28,546 nt of DNA from Clostridiales bacterium (GTDB lineage: Bacteria; Bacillota; Clostridia; Christensenellales; Aristaeellaceae): the NCBI GenBank assembly GCA_004555535.1, contig SFHU01000026.1, forward strand, positions 1-28,546, read 5' to 3'. Numbering within the stretch: position 1 is the first letter of the stretch; every line of letters starts with the position of its first letter. The position numbers and the translations under genes were made by a program. This document shows positions 7,770 to 15,896 of this stretch, piece after piece. Below the pieces are notes generated by a model. The model searched no databases and had not been told where the DNA came from. It saw only the letters and a program-made list of their open reading frames with translations.

Positions 7770-8772
7770 CGGCTGCTCCACCCTCGAGCGCGTCGTTTGG
7801 GGCGAGGGGCTTCGCCTCATCCGCCCGCGCGCCTTCTGGTCGTGCATTCGCCTGCGGGAGGTCACGCTGCCCGCGAGCCTGCGGCAGATTGGCTCTCGGG
7901 CCTTTGAGGGCTGCTCCTCTTTGGAGCGCGTCGCGCTGCGCAATCCCGGCATGGAGGTCGACGAATACGCCTTCAACGAGACGCCCTACTGCAACCGCCT
8001 GCTCGCGCTGGCGGACCGCTGCATGGTCGGCCAGCTCGGCGCGACGGACGCCTGCCCGCCGGAGCTCGTGCTGCCCGAGGGCGTCACGCACATCGACCTG
8101 TGGGCCTTCAGCAAGAGCCGCATCCGCACGGCGCGTCTGCCCAGCAGCCTGCGCACCGTCGGCATGTGCGCCTTCCGCGACTGCAAATCGCTCACCGAGG
8201 TCTCTATGTCGCCCAACACCTACTGCAACTACCGCCTGCGCCTGGAGCCGGGCGACGGCATCTTCGCCGGCTGCTCGTCCCTGACGCGCGTCATCCTGCG
8301 CGGACGGCTCAAGAATTTCACCTGGTACGACGCCAGCGAGCCGCAGCTTCTGCGCGGCTTTGACCCCGAGAAGACCTTCATGGGCTGCACGAGCCTGCAG
8401 AGCATCGTCGCCTGGGAGGTGCCGCTCTCGGCCTTTCCCCGCGTCTTAAAGCCCTACGCGCTCAACGCCTTTCTGGAGGATGCCGACCGCGACCTCCACT
8501 ATGCCCCCCAGATCGCCGACGCCTATCATGAGGCGCTCGTCGCGATGCGAGCGCAGCTCATCGCCCGCACGCAGCGCGACGCCGGCTACGCGCTGCACCA
8601 GTATCTGACCTCGCGCCGCCTGATCGAGGCGGAGGAGTTTGACGCGATCCTCGCGCGTGCCGCCGCGCACGCGGAGCCGCAGACCATCGCCGCGCTGCTC
8701 GCCTATCAGCGTCAGGTGCTCTCCCCCGGCGGCGCGGACGCGCTCTTTGACGCCATGCTTGGCGAGCTTTGA
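7666..8772 (+). CDS. BspA-type leucine-rich repeat protein, 3' part after frameshift
   Basis: This is the remaining 368 codons of the leucine-rich repeat gene beginning at 7509. It has regularly spaced LRR_5 units with the signature (x)LPxSLxxIGxxAFxGCSSLexV, for example SLPDSLEEIGTEAFNGC and TLPASLRQIGSRAFEGC. A non-repeat C-terminal helical region follows, ending in QVLSPGGADALFDAMLGEL. An independent start is possible at the ATG at 7921. LRR_5 proteins are usually surface or interaction proteins, but no signal peptide is present, so this one is probably cytosolic and may serve as a scaffold for the VWA and AAA+ partners encoded next, starting 13 bases downstream. Confidence 0.75.
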   Translation, partial: DTLRRIGTRAFQKCTALAEVSLPDSLEEIGTEAFNGCSTLERVVWGEGLRLIRPRAFWSCIRLREVTLPASLRQIGSRAFEGCSSLERVALRNPGMEVDEYAFNETPYCNRLLALADRCMVGQLGATDACPPELVLPEGVTHIDLWAFSKSRIRTARLPSSLRTVGMCAFRDCKSLTEVSMSPNTYCNYRLRLEPGDGIFAGCSSLTRVILRGRLKNFTWYDASEPQLLRGFDPEKTFMGCTSLQSIVAWEVPLSAFPRVLKPYALNAFLEDADRDLHYAPQIADAYHEALVAMRAQLIARTQRDAGYALHQYLTSRRLIEAEEFDAILARAAAHAEPQTIAALLAYQRQVLSPGGADALFDAMLGEL

Positions 8773-8785
8773 ACAGGAGGCTGCC

Positions 8786-9163
8786 ATGGAAAACGATCCG
8801 CACAGCAGGGCGCGCGCCCTCGCGCAGGAGGTGCTCGGCCTCGCGCGCAGCACGCTGCTGGCTGACCTGCGCTTCCTCTCCCCGGCGCTGTGCCGCCTCG
8901 GGCTGTGCGAGGATCCGCAGCTCCTCTTCGCCACGGACGGGCAGCGCCTCTATTACGGCTATGTCGACGTGCTGCGCCGCTGGCAGGCGGACAGGGCGTT
9001 CGTCCTGCGGCGCTATCTCCACGCCGTGCTTCACTGTCTCTTCTGCCATCCCTTTGTCGGCGAGGGCATCGATCCCCTGCTCTGGGATCTGGCCTGCGAC
9101 ATCGCCACGGAGGCCGCCATCGACGAGCTTGAGCTTCCCTGCGTCCAGATTGAGCGGTATTAG
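8786..9163 (+). CDS. pseudo-metallopeptidase (DUF2201 N-terminal) domain, ends at an in-frame TAG
   Basis: The 125 codons up to TAG at 9161-9163 match the N-terminal putative metallopeptidase domain of VWA-like DUF2201 proteins. The expected HExxH reads HAVLH (within RYLHAVLHCLFCHP), so the catalytic glutamate is absent and the domain is probably non-enzymatic. CAGGAGG precedes the ATG. The reading frame continues without a shift after the TAG into the VWA domain at 9164-10273, so the ancestral or decoded product would be 495 residues. The codon at the TAG could derive from CAG, AAG or GAG by one change. Confidence 0.75.
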   Translation: MENDPHSRARALAQEVLGLARSTLLADLRFLSPALCRLGLCEDPQLLFATDGQRLYYGYVDVLRRWQADRAFVLRRYLHAVLHCLFCHPFVGEGIDPLLWDLACDIATEAAIDELELPCVQIERY

Positions 9164-10273
9164 GAGGCCGCGAAGACGCTCGCCTCGCTCCGCCGAGCGC
9201 TGGATGGAAGGCTGACCGCCGAGCGGATCTACCGCCACTATGCCGACCAGCCCCTGCGCGGGCCGCAGCTTGAGGCGCTGCGCGCGCCGTTTCTGCTCGA
9301 CGAGCACGACCTCTGGTATGCGCGCTCTTCATCCGATTCAGGAGAAAAGCCGCAGAATGCTGACGCGGAGGACGAGGACAGCAGCAGCGACGAGGGCGAC
9401 GGCGGCGGCGACACCCGGCAGGGCGAAGCGAAGGAAGAGCAGCGCGGCGGCGGCGCGCAGACGCAAACCGGCGCGCAGCAGGCGCAGGGAAAGCCGCAGG
9501 CCGACGCGGGAAGCGCCAAGGCCGAATGGCAAAAGCTCGCCGCGCAGACGCAGACGGACCTGGAGACCCATTCCCGCCGCTGGGGCGACCGGGCGGGAAC
9601 GCTGCTGCTCAGCCTGCGGGAGGGCCGCCGCATCCTGCTTAACTACGCGGACTTCCTGCGGCGCTTCGCCGTGCTGACCGAGGTGCCGCAACTCGACCCG
9701 GACAGCTTTGACATGATCCCCTACACCTACGGCATGCAGCTCTACGGCAATCTGCCGCTGATCGAGCCGCTGGAGACCTGTGAAAGCCTGCGCATCCGCG
9801 ATTTTGTGATCGTGATCGACACCTCCGCCTCCGTGCAGGGCGAGCAGGTGCGCGCCTTTCTCGACCACACCTGCCGCATCCTGCTGGAGCAGGACGCCTT
9901 CGGCGCGCAGATGGCGCTGCACATCCTCGAGTGCGACGCTCAGGTGCAGCGCGACACGCTCATCCGCAATGCTGGTGAACTCGCGACCTATCTGCAAACG
10001 CCGCAGCTGCACGGCGCGGGCGGCACGGATTTCCGCCCAGCGTTTGCGTACGTCGAGCAGCTGCTCTCGGCGGGCGAAATGACCGACCTGCGCGGCATTC
10101 TCTATTTCACGGACGGTCAGGGCATCTATCCCAAGGCGCCGCCGCCCTGCGAGACGGCCTTTCTCTTCGTCTCCTGGGAGGATGCCGGGGCGAAGGTGCC
10201 GCCCTGGGCCATCCGCGTCCTGCTCGACGAGCGGACACTCACCCGGCCGCAGATTCTCTACGTGAAGGATTGA
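9164..10273 (+). CDS. VWA-like domain (DUF2201 C-terminal), continuation beyond in-frame TAG
   Basis: This is the same frame as the preceding segment. It has a short helical part, then an acidic, Gly/Gln-rich linker (about 9330-9510), then a von Willebrand factor A-like domain. The MIDAS metal site is intact: DTSAS in FVIVIDTSASVQG, the threonine in GGTDFRPAF and the aspartate in LYFTDGQG. VWA proteins of this type act with MoxR AAA+ ATPases as metal-dependent adaptors or chaperones. If the TAG terminates, this segment would need internal initiation, for instance at the GTG at 9671, which has no clear ribosome site. The next gene starts 8 bases after the stop, indicating co-expression. Confidence 0.75.
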   Translation, partial: EAAKTLASLRRALDGRLTAERIYRHYADQPLRGPQLEALRAPFLLDEHDLWYARSSSDSGEKPQNADAEDEDSSSDEGDGGGDTRQGEAKEEQRGGGAQTQTGAQQAQGKPQADAGSAKAEWQKLAAQTQTDLETHSRRWGDRAGTLLLSLREGRRILLNYADFLRRFAVLTEVPQLDPDSFDMIPYTYGMQLYGNLPLIEPLETCESLRIRDFVIVIDTSASVQGEQVRAFLDHTCRILLEQDAFGAQMALHILECDAQVQRDTLIRNAGELATYLQTPQLHGAGGTDFRPAFAYVEQLLSAGEMTDLRGILYFTDGQGIYPKAPPPCETAFLFVSWEDAGAKVPPWAIRVLLDERTLTRPQILYVKD

Positions 10274-10281
10274 GGGACAGC

Positions 10282-11787
10282 ATGAACATCAAGGAAGCCA
10301 AACAGCAGATCAAAAACGCCATCACGGCGTACCTCTCCCGCGACGCTCTGGGCGAATATGAAATCCCGCTCGGGCAGCAGCGGCCCGTCTTCCTGCTCGG
10401 CGCGCCCGGCATCGGCAAGACTGCCATCATGAGCCAGATCGCGCAGGAGCTGGGCATCGGCCTGGTCGCCTATTCCATGACACACCACACGCGCCAGAGC
10501 GCGCTGGGCCTGCCGCAGCTGAGCACGCGCGAATACGGCGGCAGGAGCGTCACCGTCACGCAGTACACGATGAGCGAGATCATCGCCGCCGTCTATGACA
10601 CGATGGAGCGCACCGGCGTGCGCGAGGGCATCCTCTTCCTCGACGAGATCAACTGCGTCTCCGAGACGCTCATGCCCTCCATGCTGCAGTTTCTGCAGTT
10701 CAAAACCTTCGGCCAGCACCGTGTCCCGGACGGCTGGATCATCGTGACCGCCGGCAACCCGCCCGCCTACAACCGCTCCGTGCGGGAGTTTGACGTCGTG
10801 ACGCTCGACCGGCTCAAGCGCATTGTCGTCGAGCCGGACTATGACGTCTGGAAGGAATACGCCCTCGCGCGGCAGGTGCATCCCGCCGTGCTGACGTATC
10901 TGGACGTCCGCAAGGACAATTTCTACCGCGTGGAGAGCAGCGTCTCCGGCAAGCAGTTCGTCACGGCGCGCGGTTGGGAGGATCTCTCCCGGATGCTGCG
11001 CGTGTGCGAGAAGCATGGCCTCTCCGTCGACGAAAACCTCATCGGGCAATACCTGCAGAACGACAGGATCTGCGCGGATTTTTCCACCTATTATGCGCTC
11101 TTCCAGAAATACAGCGCGGATTACGCAATCGAGGATATCCTCGCCGGAAACGCACCGGAGGCGGTCATCGAGCGCGCCCGCGCCGCGCGCTTTGACGAGC
11201 GCTACGCGCTGCTCGGCCTGCTCATCGACCGCATGACCGGCGAGCTGCGCCGCGCGCTGCTCATGCAGGACGCGCTGGGCGGCGTCCTCTCCGCGCTCAA
11301 AGCGGTCAAGTCCGCACTTGAGCAAGGCGACGCGCTCTCCCTGCTGCAGGAGCAGGCCCGGGCCCTTGCGGCGCAGCTGAAAAGCGCCTCCGAAGCCGGC
11401 GCCCTCTCCGCGGACAGGCGCGCCGCGCTCCAGCAGACCGCTGCGCTGCTGCGCGAAATGGAGCCGCTCTGCGCCGGGAAATCCGCCGGGGAGGCCTATG
11501 CCGCGCTGTGCGGGGACTTCGCCCGGCGCCTTGACGCGCACCGGACCGACGTGCGGCGCGCGGGGGATGCGCTTGAGCATCTCTTTGCCTTCTGCGAGCG
11601 CGCGTTTGCCGGCGGGCAGGAGATGCTGATCCTCGTGACCGAGCTGACCGTCAGCCCGTTCGGTGCGCGCTTCATCAGCCTCTTTGGCTGCGAGGCGTAT
11701 TTCGCGCACAACCGGGACCTGCTCTTCTACGAGCGCCGCAAGGAGATCGCCGGGCAGCTCGACGCGCTCGATCTCTCCGCGCTGTGA
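10282..11787 (+). CDS. MoxR-type AAA+ ATPase
   Basis: The 501-residue ATPase has Walker A GAPGIGKT at residues 40-47, Walker B ILFLDEIN around 117-124 and a sensor-1 TAGNPP at 156-161. A long helical C-terminal half (about 230-500) carries no recognisable enzyme motif. MoxR ATPases pair with VWA proteins to remodel or activate other proteins, for example RavA with ViaA and CoxD with CoxE in CO dehydrogenase maturation. The upstream VWA gene fits that pattern. The ATG at 10282 has GAGGG upstream; a TTG at 10270 overlaps the previous gene. This gene appears intact, unlike its two upstream partners. A terminator follows at 11791. Target unknown. Confidence 0.88.
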   Translation: MNIKEAKQQIKNAITAYLSRDALGEYEIPLGQQRPVFLLGAPGIGKTAIMSQIAQELGIGLVAYSMTHHTRQSALGLPQLSTREYGGRSVTVTQYTMSEIIAAVYDTMERTGVREGILFLDEINCVSETLMPSMLQFLQFKTFGQHRVPDGWIIVTAGNPPAYNRSVREFDVVTLDRLKRIVVEPDYDVWKEYALARQVHPAVLTYLDVRKDNFYRVESSVSGKQFVTARGWEDLSRMLRVCEKHGLSVDENLIGQYLQNDRICADFSTYYALFQKYSADYAIEDILAGNAPEAVIERARAARFDERYALLGLLIDRMTGELRRALLMQDALGGVLSALKAVKSALEQGDALSLLQEQARALAAQLKSASEAGALSADRRAALQQTAALLREMEPLCAGKSAGEAYAALCGDFARRLDAHRTDVRRAGDALEHLFAFCERAFAGGQEMLILVTELTVSPFGARFISLFGCEAYFAHNRDLLFYERRKEIAGQLDALDLSAL

Positions 11788-11790
11788 CGG

Positions 11791-11816
11791 GCGTCAGTCT
11801 GATGACGCGTTTTCTT
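11791..11816 (+). terminator. intrinsic terminator of the LRR-VWA-AAA cluster
   Basis: GCGTCA (11791-11796) pairs with TGACGC (11803-11808) around a 6-base loop, followed by GTTTTCTT. It begins 3 bases after the ATPase stop codon. Confidence 0.75.
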
Positions 11817-11870
11817 GCGAATCGCTTCCTCCATGCCACCATTCCGCACACAATTTCTCTCTTCAGACGG

Positions 11871-11899
11871 TAGACAGGCCGCCCCAGATCTGCTATGCT
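11871..11899 (+). promoter_or_regulatory. promoter of the YoaP-like acetyltransferase gene
   Basis: TAGACA (11871-11876), 17 bases, then TATGCT (11894-11899). It lies between the cluster terminator and the ribosome site AAGGAGG at 11926-11932. Confidence 0.55.
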
Positions 11900-11939
11900 C
11901 AGGCCAACACTCCCGCATTTCAGTCAAGGAGGCCTGCAT

Positions 11940-12689
11940 ATGTGCGCACAGTTTCTCAACCTGACGCCGGAAAACCTCACCGATGAGCACCTCTGCTGCA
12001 TCATCCGCAGCAAGAAGGCGCATCCCGGCGTGGAGGCCAAGCGGCAATGGCTCGCCCAGCGCCTGCCGGAGGGACACGTCTTTCGCAAGCTCGACGAGAA
12101 AGCGACGGTCTTTATCGAATACGCGCCGCTGGAGACGGCATGGGTGCCCATTCTCGGTGACAACTACCTCTACATCTACTGCCTCTGGGTGACGGGCGAA
12201 TCCAAGGGCAGGGGCTATGGCCGCGAGCTGATGGAATACTGCCTTGACGACGCGCGCGAAAAGGGCAAATCCGGCGTCTGCATGCTCGGCGCGGCCAAGC
12301 AGAAGGCCTGGCTCTCCGACCAGGCGTTTGCCAGGAAGTTCGGCTTTGAAACCGTCGATACGACGGAAAACGGCTATGAGCTGCTTGCGCTGTCGTTTGA
12401 CGGCACGCTGCCGCACTTCTCCCCGACCGCCAGGGCCATGCGCATCGAAAGCAAAGCGCTCACGATCTACACCGGAGAGCAATGTCCGTTTGTCGCCCAG
12501 TACAGGGAGCTCATCGACAGGCATTGCCGCGAGAAGGGGATTCCTGTGTCGTTCATCCCGGTCGATACGCTGGAAAAGGCGAAGTCCCTGCCCTGCGTCT
12601 TCAATAACTTTGCCGTCTTTTACGGCGGGGAATTCGTGACCGTCAACCTGATCACCCCCGCACAGATCGATAGGCTCTGCAGGGGCTGA
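11940..12689 (+). CDS. YoaP-like GNAT family N-acetyltransferase
   Basis: The 249-residue protein matches the layout of Bacillus subtilis YoaP. An N-terminal GNAT fold has the acetyl-CoA pyrophosphate loop SKGRGYGRELM after the LYIYCLWV strand. A C-terminal thioredoxin-like YoaP domain follows, with a single-cysteine EQCPF and closing segments VFNNFAVFYGGEFVTVN and LITPAQIDRL. Substrate is unknown for the family. The ATG at 11940 is fixed by AAGGAGG with ideal spacing. It has its own promoter and no operon partner. The only strong terminator downstream is about 200 bases away at 12887. Confidence 0.85.
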   Translation: MCAQFLNLTPENLTDEHLCCIIRSKKAHPGVEAKRQWLAQRLPEGHVFRKLDEKATVFIEYAPLETAWVPILGDNYLYIYCLWVTGESKGRGYGRELMEYCLDDAREKGKSGVCMLGAAKQKAWLSDQAFARKFGFETVDTTENGYELLALSFDGTLPHFSPTARAMRIESKALTIYTGEQCPFVAQYRELIDRHCREKGIPVSFIPVDTLEKAKSLPCVFNNFAVFYGGEFVTVNLITPAQIDRLCRG

Positions 12690-12728
12690 CGCTGAAAAAG
12701 CTTTCCTCTGCGCGAGGCGAGGAAGGGT

Positions 12729-12835
12729 CAAGGGGCTAAGCCCCTTGCGGGGTCTGGGGCGGCGCCCCCGGCGTCGTTCCCATTCAAGAAAAACGCAGTC
12801 TCAGAGCAGGCCGCAAAGCGGCCTATGATTGAGAC
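12729..12835. repeat. run of three palindromes in an intergenic region
   Basis: CAAGGGGC-TAA-GCCCCTTG (12729-12747), GGGGC-GGC-GCCCC (12756-12768) and a compound hairpin at 12798-12835 (GTCTCA outer and GGCCGC-AAA-GCGGCC inner, closing with TGAGAC). No coding potential is seen. The first two resemble dispersed GC-rich repeats and the third could be a small structured RNA. Nothing else is visible between 12690 and the terminators at 12887. Confidence 0.45.
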
Positions 12836-12886
12836 GAGTCGTATCCGCAAAGCATGATTCCACTACAAACCGGCATGAATACCCCG

Positions 12887-12916
12887 CCCTCCGGCTCCCG
12901 GGCCGGAGGGCTTTTT
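12887..12916 (+). terminator. strong intrinsic terminator, plus strand
   Basis: CCCTCCGGC (12887-12895) pairs with GCCGGAGGG (12902-12910) and is followed by CTTTTT. It would end transcription from the acetyltransferase gene. Its T-tract is shared, through the palindrome TTTTTGCGCGCAAAAA, with the opposing terminator at 12923. Confidence 0.85.
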
Positions 12917-12922
12917 GCGCGC

Positions 12923-12949
12923 AAAAAGAGGCCGCCATCGCTGGCGGCC
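12923..12949 (-). terminator. strong intrinsic terminator of molybdenum hydroxylase operon 1
   Basis: On the minus strand GGCCGCCA (12949-12942) pairs with TGGCGGCC (12937-12930) around a 4-base loop and is followed by TCTTTTT. It lies 33 bases beyond the stop of the large-subunit gene. Confidence 0.85.
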
Positions 12950-12982
12950 CCTTGCGTATGGAGATTTCCCTGTTGATTCGGA

Positions 12983-15397
12983 TCAGTCGTCCGGATGCAT
13001 GTAGCGCTCGCGCACCGCATCGTCCTCGGGCATGTGGTTCGGGATGCGGTCGTCCTTGAGGCCGTGCATCGCGCGCCAGAGATGCTCCGGATCGAGCGGC
13101 AGCTCGGTCAGGTAGATGCCGGTCGCCATGTTGACGGCGTTGGCGATGGCCGGGGCGACAGGCGCAGCGGAGCCCTCGCCGGCCTCCTTGGCGCCCAGCG
13201 GGCCCTCCTCGTCCGGCGTGAAGTCGTAGAACGTGCGCATCTTCGGCATATCCAGCGCGGTCGGCAGGCGATAGTCGCGGAAGTTCGGGTTGAGAATCTT
13301 GCCTTCCTTCGTGACGTTGTGCTCATAGACGGCGTAGCCCAGGCCCATGGCGATGGAGCCCTCGAGCTGGCCCTCGACGGCGCGGCGGTTGAGCGCGCGG
13401 CCGCAGTCATGCGCGAACACGAATTCGTCGATATCCAGCACGCCGGTCTCCTCGTCGAGCGTCAGATGGACGGCGCCGGTGGAGAAGCTGTACGCCGGGG
13501 CATAGTTGGTTGTGTTGACGCCGTTGTACTGGCTGTTGTCGGTGCGATGGTAGAAGGAGCCGACGCCGACGAGCTCGTCGCCGCCCTTGACGGTCATGTA
13601 CTTGAACATCGCGTCCGCCATGGACATCTGCAGCTCGGCGTTCTCCTTGCTGATAACCTTGCCCTCCAGGCACTCCAGCGTCGTCGGCATGACGCCCCAC
13701 ATCGGCGCGATGACCTCAAAGAGCTGGCGCTTGGCATCGACAGCGGCGCGGCGCGCGGCGTTGCCCGCGAGGAACGTGACGCGGCTGCCATAGGAGCCGG
13801 AGTCCCACGGCGTGAGGAACGTGTCGGACATGAAGGTCTTGACGTCGCTCATCTGCAGGCCGAGCTCCTCGGCGACGATGGCGGTCATGACGGTATCGGA
13901 GCCCTGGCCGATGTCGTGGGAGCCGATGTACAGCGTGACCATGCCGCGCTTGTTGAGGCGGCACTGCACGCAGGCAGAGCTCTGGTTCGGGGCCTCCAGA
14001 ACGGCGAAGCCGGTGCCGGAGACGAAGCCGGTGCCCGCGAAGCCGATGCCCTCGCCCTTCTTCATCTTGCCCTTGCGCTCATACCAGCCGATCTCACGCG
14101 CCGCGGTGTCGAGCGTCTCCTTGTAGGCGCAGGAGGTGATGGACAGGCCGGCCGGGGCGACGTAGCCCGGATCGGCGGCGCTGATCTTGCGGAACTCGAC
14201 CGGGTCGATGCCCAGCTGATCCGCCGCATACTGCATGTTCAGGTCGTGCGCATAATGCACCTGGCAGGCGGTGTAGCCGCGCATGGCGCCGGAGGACGGG
14301 TTGTTCGTGTAGACGCGGTGCGCGAGGAAGTCGACGGAGTTGATCTTGTAGGGGAAGTTCGCCCAGAGGGTCGACTGCGCGCAGGCCGCGACACCGGAGC
14401 CGCCATAGGGGCCGCCGTCCAGCACATGGTAGCACTTCTTGGCCAGCAGCTTGCCGTCAGCTGCGAAGGCAGTGTCGATGTGCATGTAGATCGGGTGGCG
14501 GTTGCGGGTGGTCTGGAAGACCTCCTCACGGGTGAGGATCATGCGGACGGGACGGCCGGTCAGCTCGGCCATCTTCGCGGCGCACAGGCCGAAGGAATAA
14601 GAATCGAGCTTGCCGCCGAAACCGCCGCCGACCAGCGGCTTGATCACGCGGACGCACTTCTCCGGCACGCCCAGGCAGCGGGCATACCAGAACTGATCGA
14701 CATACGCCATCTGGGTGGACATCCAGATCGTGTATTCGCCGTTGCGGTAGGTCGCCACGGCGCCGTGCGGCTCCATAGCCGCGTGCACCATGCGGTGGGT
14801 CTTGTAGTTGCGGTGCTGGACATAGGCGGCGTTCTTGAATTCCTCGTCGATGTCCGTGCCGGCCTTCATGATCGACTTCATGCCGATGTTGTGGATGCCC
14901 TTGCCCTCCCACTGGATTTCGGGGGCGTCATCCTCCATCGCCTTGAAGGGATCGAACACGCCCTCGAGCACCTCGTATTCGACCTTGATCAGGTCGACGG
15001 CGCGCTGGGCGGTCTCCTCGTCGACAGCCGCGACGGCGGCGATATCGTCGCCCACCTGCTTGACCAGGTCGGAGCAGAGCACGTCCTTGTCCGCGAACTC
15101 CGCCGCGAACTCGCCGTTGCCGACCTTGCTCTTCCACTCGAAGTCCTTCGCCGTCAGGATGCACTTGACGCCCGGCAGCTTCTCGGCCTCGCTCGTGTCG
15201 ATGGACTTGATGCGCGCATAGGCGTAGGGGCTGCGCACCATGCGGCCGGTCAGCATATCCGGGAACATGATGTCGCCGACATACTTGCCGTGGCCGGTGA
15301 CCTTGTCCTCCGCGTCGATGCGGACGTAGTTGTTGCCGCCGGTCAGGCGGTAGAACTCAGGCTTTTTAAAATAGTGCTTATCGCAGTCCTTATTCAT
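12983..15397 (-). CDS. molybdenum hydroxylase large (molybdopterin-binding) subunit, HcrA/CoxL family
   Basis: This is the catalytic subunit of a xanthine oxidase-family enzyme that hydroxylates an aldehyde or aromatic/heterocyclic substrate using water. The 804-residue protein has all expected motifs: MEPHGAVA near 208, GGGFGGK at 257-263, the cofactor-contacting SSGAMRGYTACQ around 368-379, SHDIGQGSDT around 493-502 and the catalytic glutamate Glu741 in GAKEAGEG. The AMRG form is closer to 4-hydroxybenzoyl-CoA reductase alpha subunits than to classic xanthine dehydrogenase (AFRGFG), which is a family-level inference. Its ATG shares one base with the stop of the [2Fe-2S] gene (TAATG), so the two are translationally coupled. 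Substrate cannot be assigned. Confidence 0.9.
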   Translation of the reverse strand: MNKDCDKHYFKKPEFYRLTGGNNYVRIDAEDKVTGHGKYVGDIMFPDMLTGRMVRSPYAYARIKSIDTSEAEKLPGVKCILTAKDFEWKSKVGNGEFAAEFADKDVLCSDLVKQVGDDIAAVAAVDEETAQRAVDLIKVEYEVLEGVFDPFKAMEDDAPEIQWEGKGIHNIGMKSIMKAGTDIDEEFKNAAYVQHRNYKTHRMVHAAMEPHGAVATYRNGEYTIWMSTQMAYVDQFWYARCLGVPEKCVRVIKPLVGGGFGGKLDSYSFGLCAAKMAELTGRPVRMILTREEVFQTTRNRHPIYMHIDTAFAADGKLLAKKCYHVLDGGPYGGSGVAACAQSTLWANFPYKINSVDFLAHRVYTNNPSSGAMRGYTACQVHYAHDLNMQYAADQLGIDPVEFRKISAADPGYVAPAGLSITSCAYKETLDTAAREIGWYERKGKMKKGEGIGFAGTGFVSGTGFAVLEAPNQSSACVQCRLNKRGMVTLYIGSHDIGQGSDTVMTAIVAEELGLQMSDVKTFMSDTFLTPWDSGSYGSRVTFLAGNAARRAAVDAKRQLFEVIAPMWGVMPTTLECLEGKVISKENAELQMSMADAMFKYMTVKGGDELVGVGSFYHRTDNSQYNGVNTTNYAPAYSFSTGAVHLTLDEETGVLDIDEFVFAHDCGRALNRRAVEGQLEGSIAMGLGYAVYEHNVTKEGKILNPNFRDYRLPTALDMPKMRTFYDFTPDEEGPLGAKEAGEGSAAPVAPAIANAVNMATGIYLTELPLDPEHLWRAMHGLKDDRIPNHMPEDDAVRERYMHPDD

Positions 15398-15885
15398 TAC
15401 GCTTTGCCCTCCTCCCAGTTCATTTCAGCGGCGGCCGCCTGGATCGCCTCGACGATCTTGGCGTAGCCTGTGCAGCGGCAGAGGTTGCCCTCGATGGCCT
15501 CGCGGATCTCCAGCTCGGTCGGATGCGGGTTGACATCCAGCAGCGCCTTCGCGGACATGATCATGCCCGGCGTGCAATAGCCGCACTGCAGCGCCCATTT
15601 CTCGATAAACTGCCTCTGAATCGGATGCAGCTTGCCGCCCTTGGCGATGCCCTCGATGGTCACGACCTCGCGGCCCTCGCACTCCACGGCGAGCGTGCAG
15701 CAGGAGTTGACCGGCTTGCCGTCCAGCATCACGGTGCAGGCGCCGCATTCGCCCTGCTCGCAGCCCTTCTTGGTGCCGGTCAGGCCGAGCTTGTCGCGCA
15801 GCAGATCCAGCAGCGTCATGTTGTCCTTGACGATGACCTCCGTCGGGTCCCCGTTGAGCGTGAAACTCAAAACACGTTTGCTCAT
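15397..15885 (-). CDS. molybdenum hydroxylase [2Fe-2S] small subunit (CoxS/HcrC family)
   Basis: The 162-residue electron-transfer subunit carries two [2Fe-2S] clusters. The N-terminal plant-ferredoxin-type set is CEQGECGAC plus the cysteine pair in NSCC, and the C-terminal helical set is CGYC and CRCTGY. Length and motif order are standard. It passes electrons from the molybdenum centre of the large subunit to the FAD subunit. It lies 11 bases downstream of the FAD-subunit stop and overlaps the large subunit by one base, so all three genes form one operon. Confidence 0.95.
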   Translation of the reverse strand: MSKRVLSFTLNGDPTEVIVKDNMTLLDLLRDKLGLTGTKKGCEQGECGACTVMLDGKPVNSCCTLAVECEGREVVTIEGIAKGGKLHPIQRQFIEKWALQCGYCTPGMIMSAKALLDVNPHPTELEIREAIEGNLCRCTGYAKIVEAIQAAAAEMNWEEGKA

Positions 15886-15896
15886 ATTCTGCCTCC

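Noticed and set aside
8786..9163. Active zinc metallopeptidase
   Set aside because: The HExxH motif is HAVLH, so the catalytic glutamate is missing; only a structural role is supported.
10258..11709. A 483-codon open frame on the minus strand
   Set aside because: It is antisense to the AAA+ ATPase gene, which has intact Walker motifs; low-complexity Ala/Arg/Glu translation.
12995..15466. An 823-codon open frame on the plus strand
   Set aside because: It is antisense to the operon 1 large subunit and shows no recognisable domain or ribosome site; it is a shadow of codon bias.
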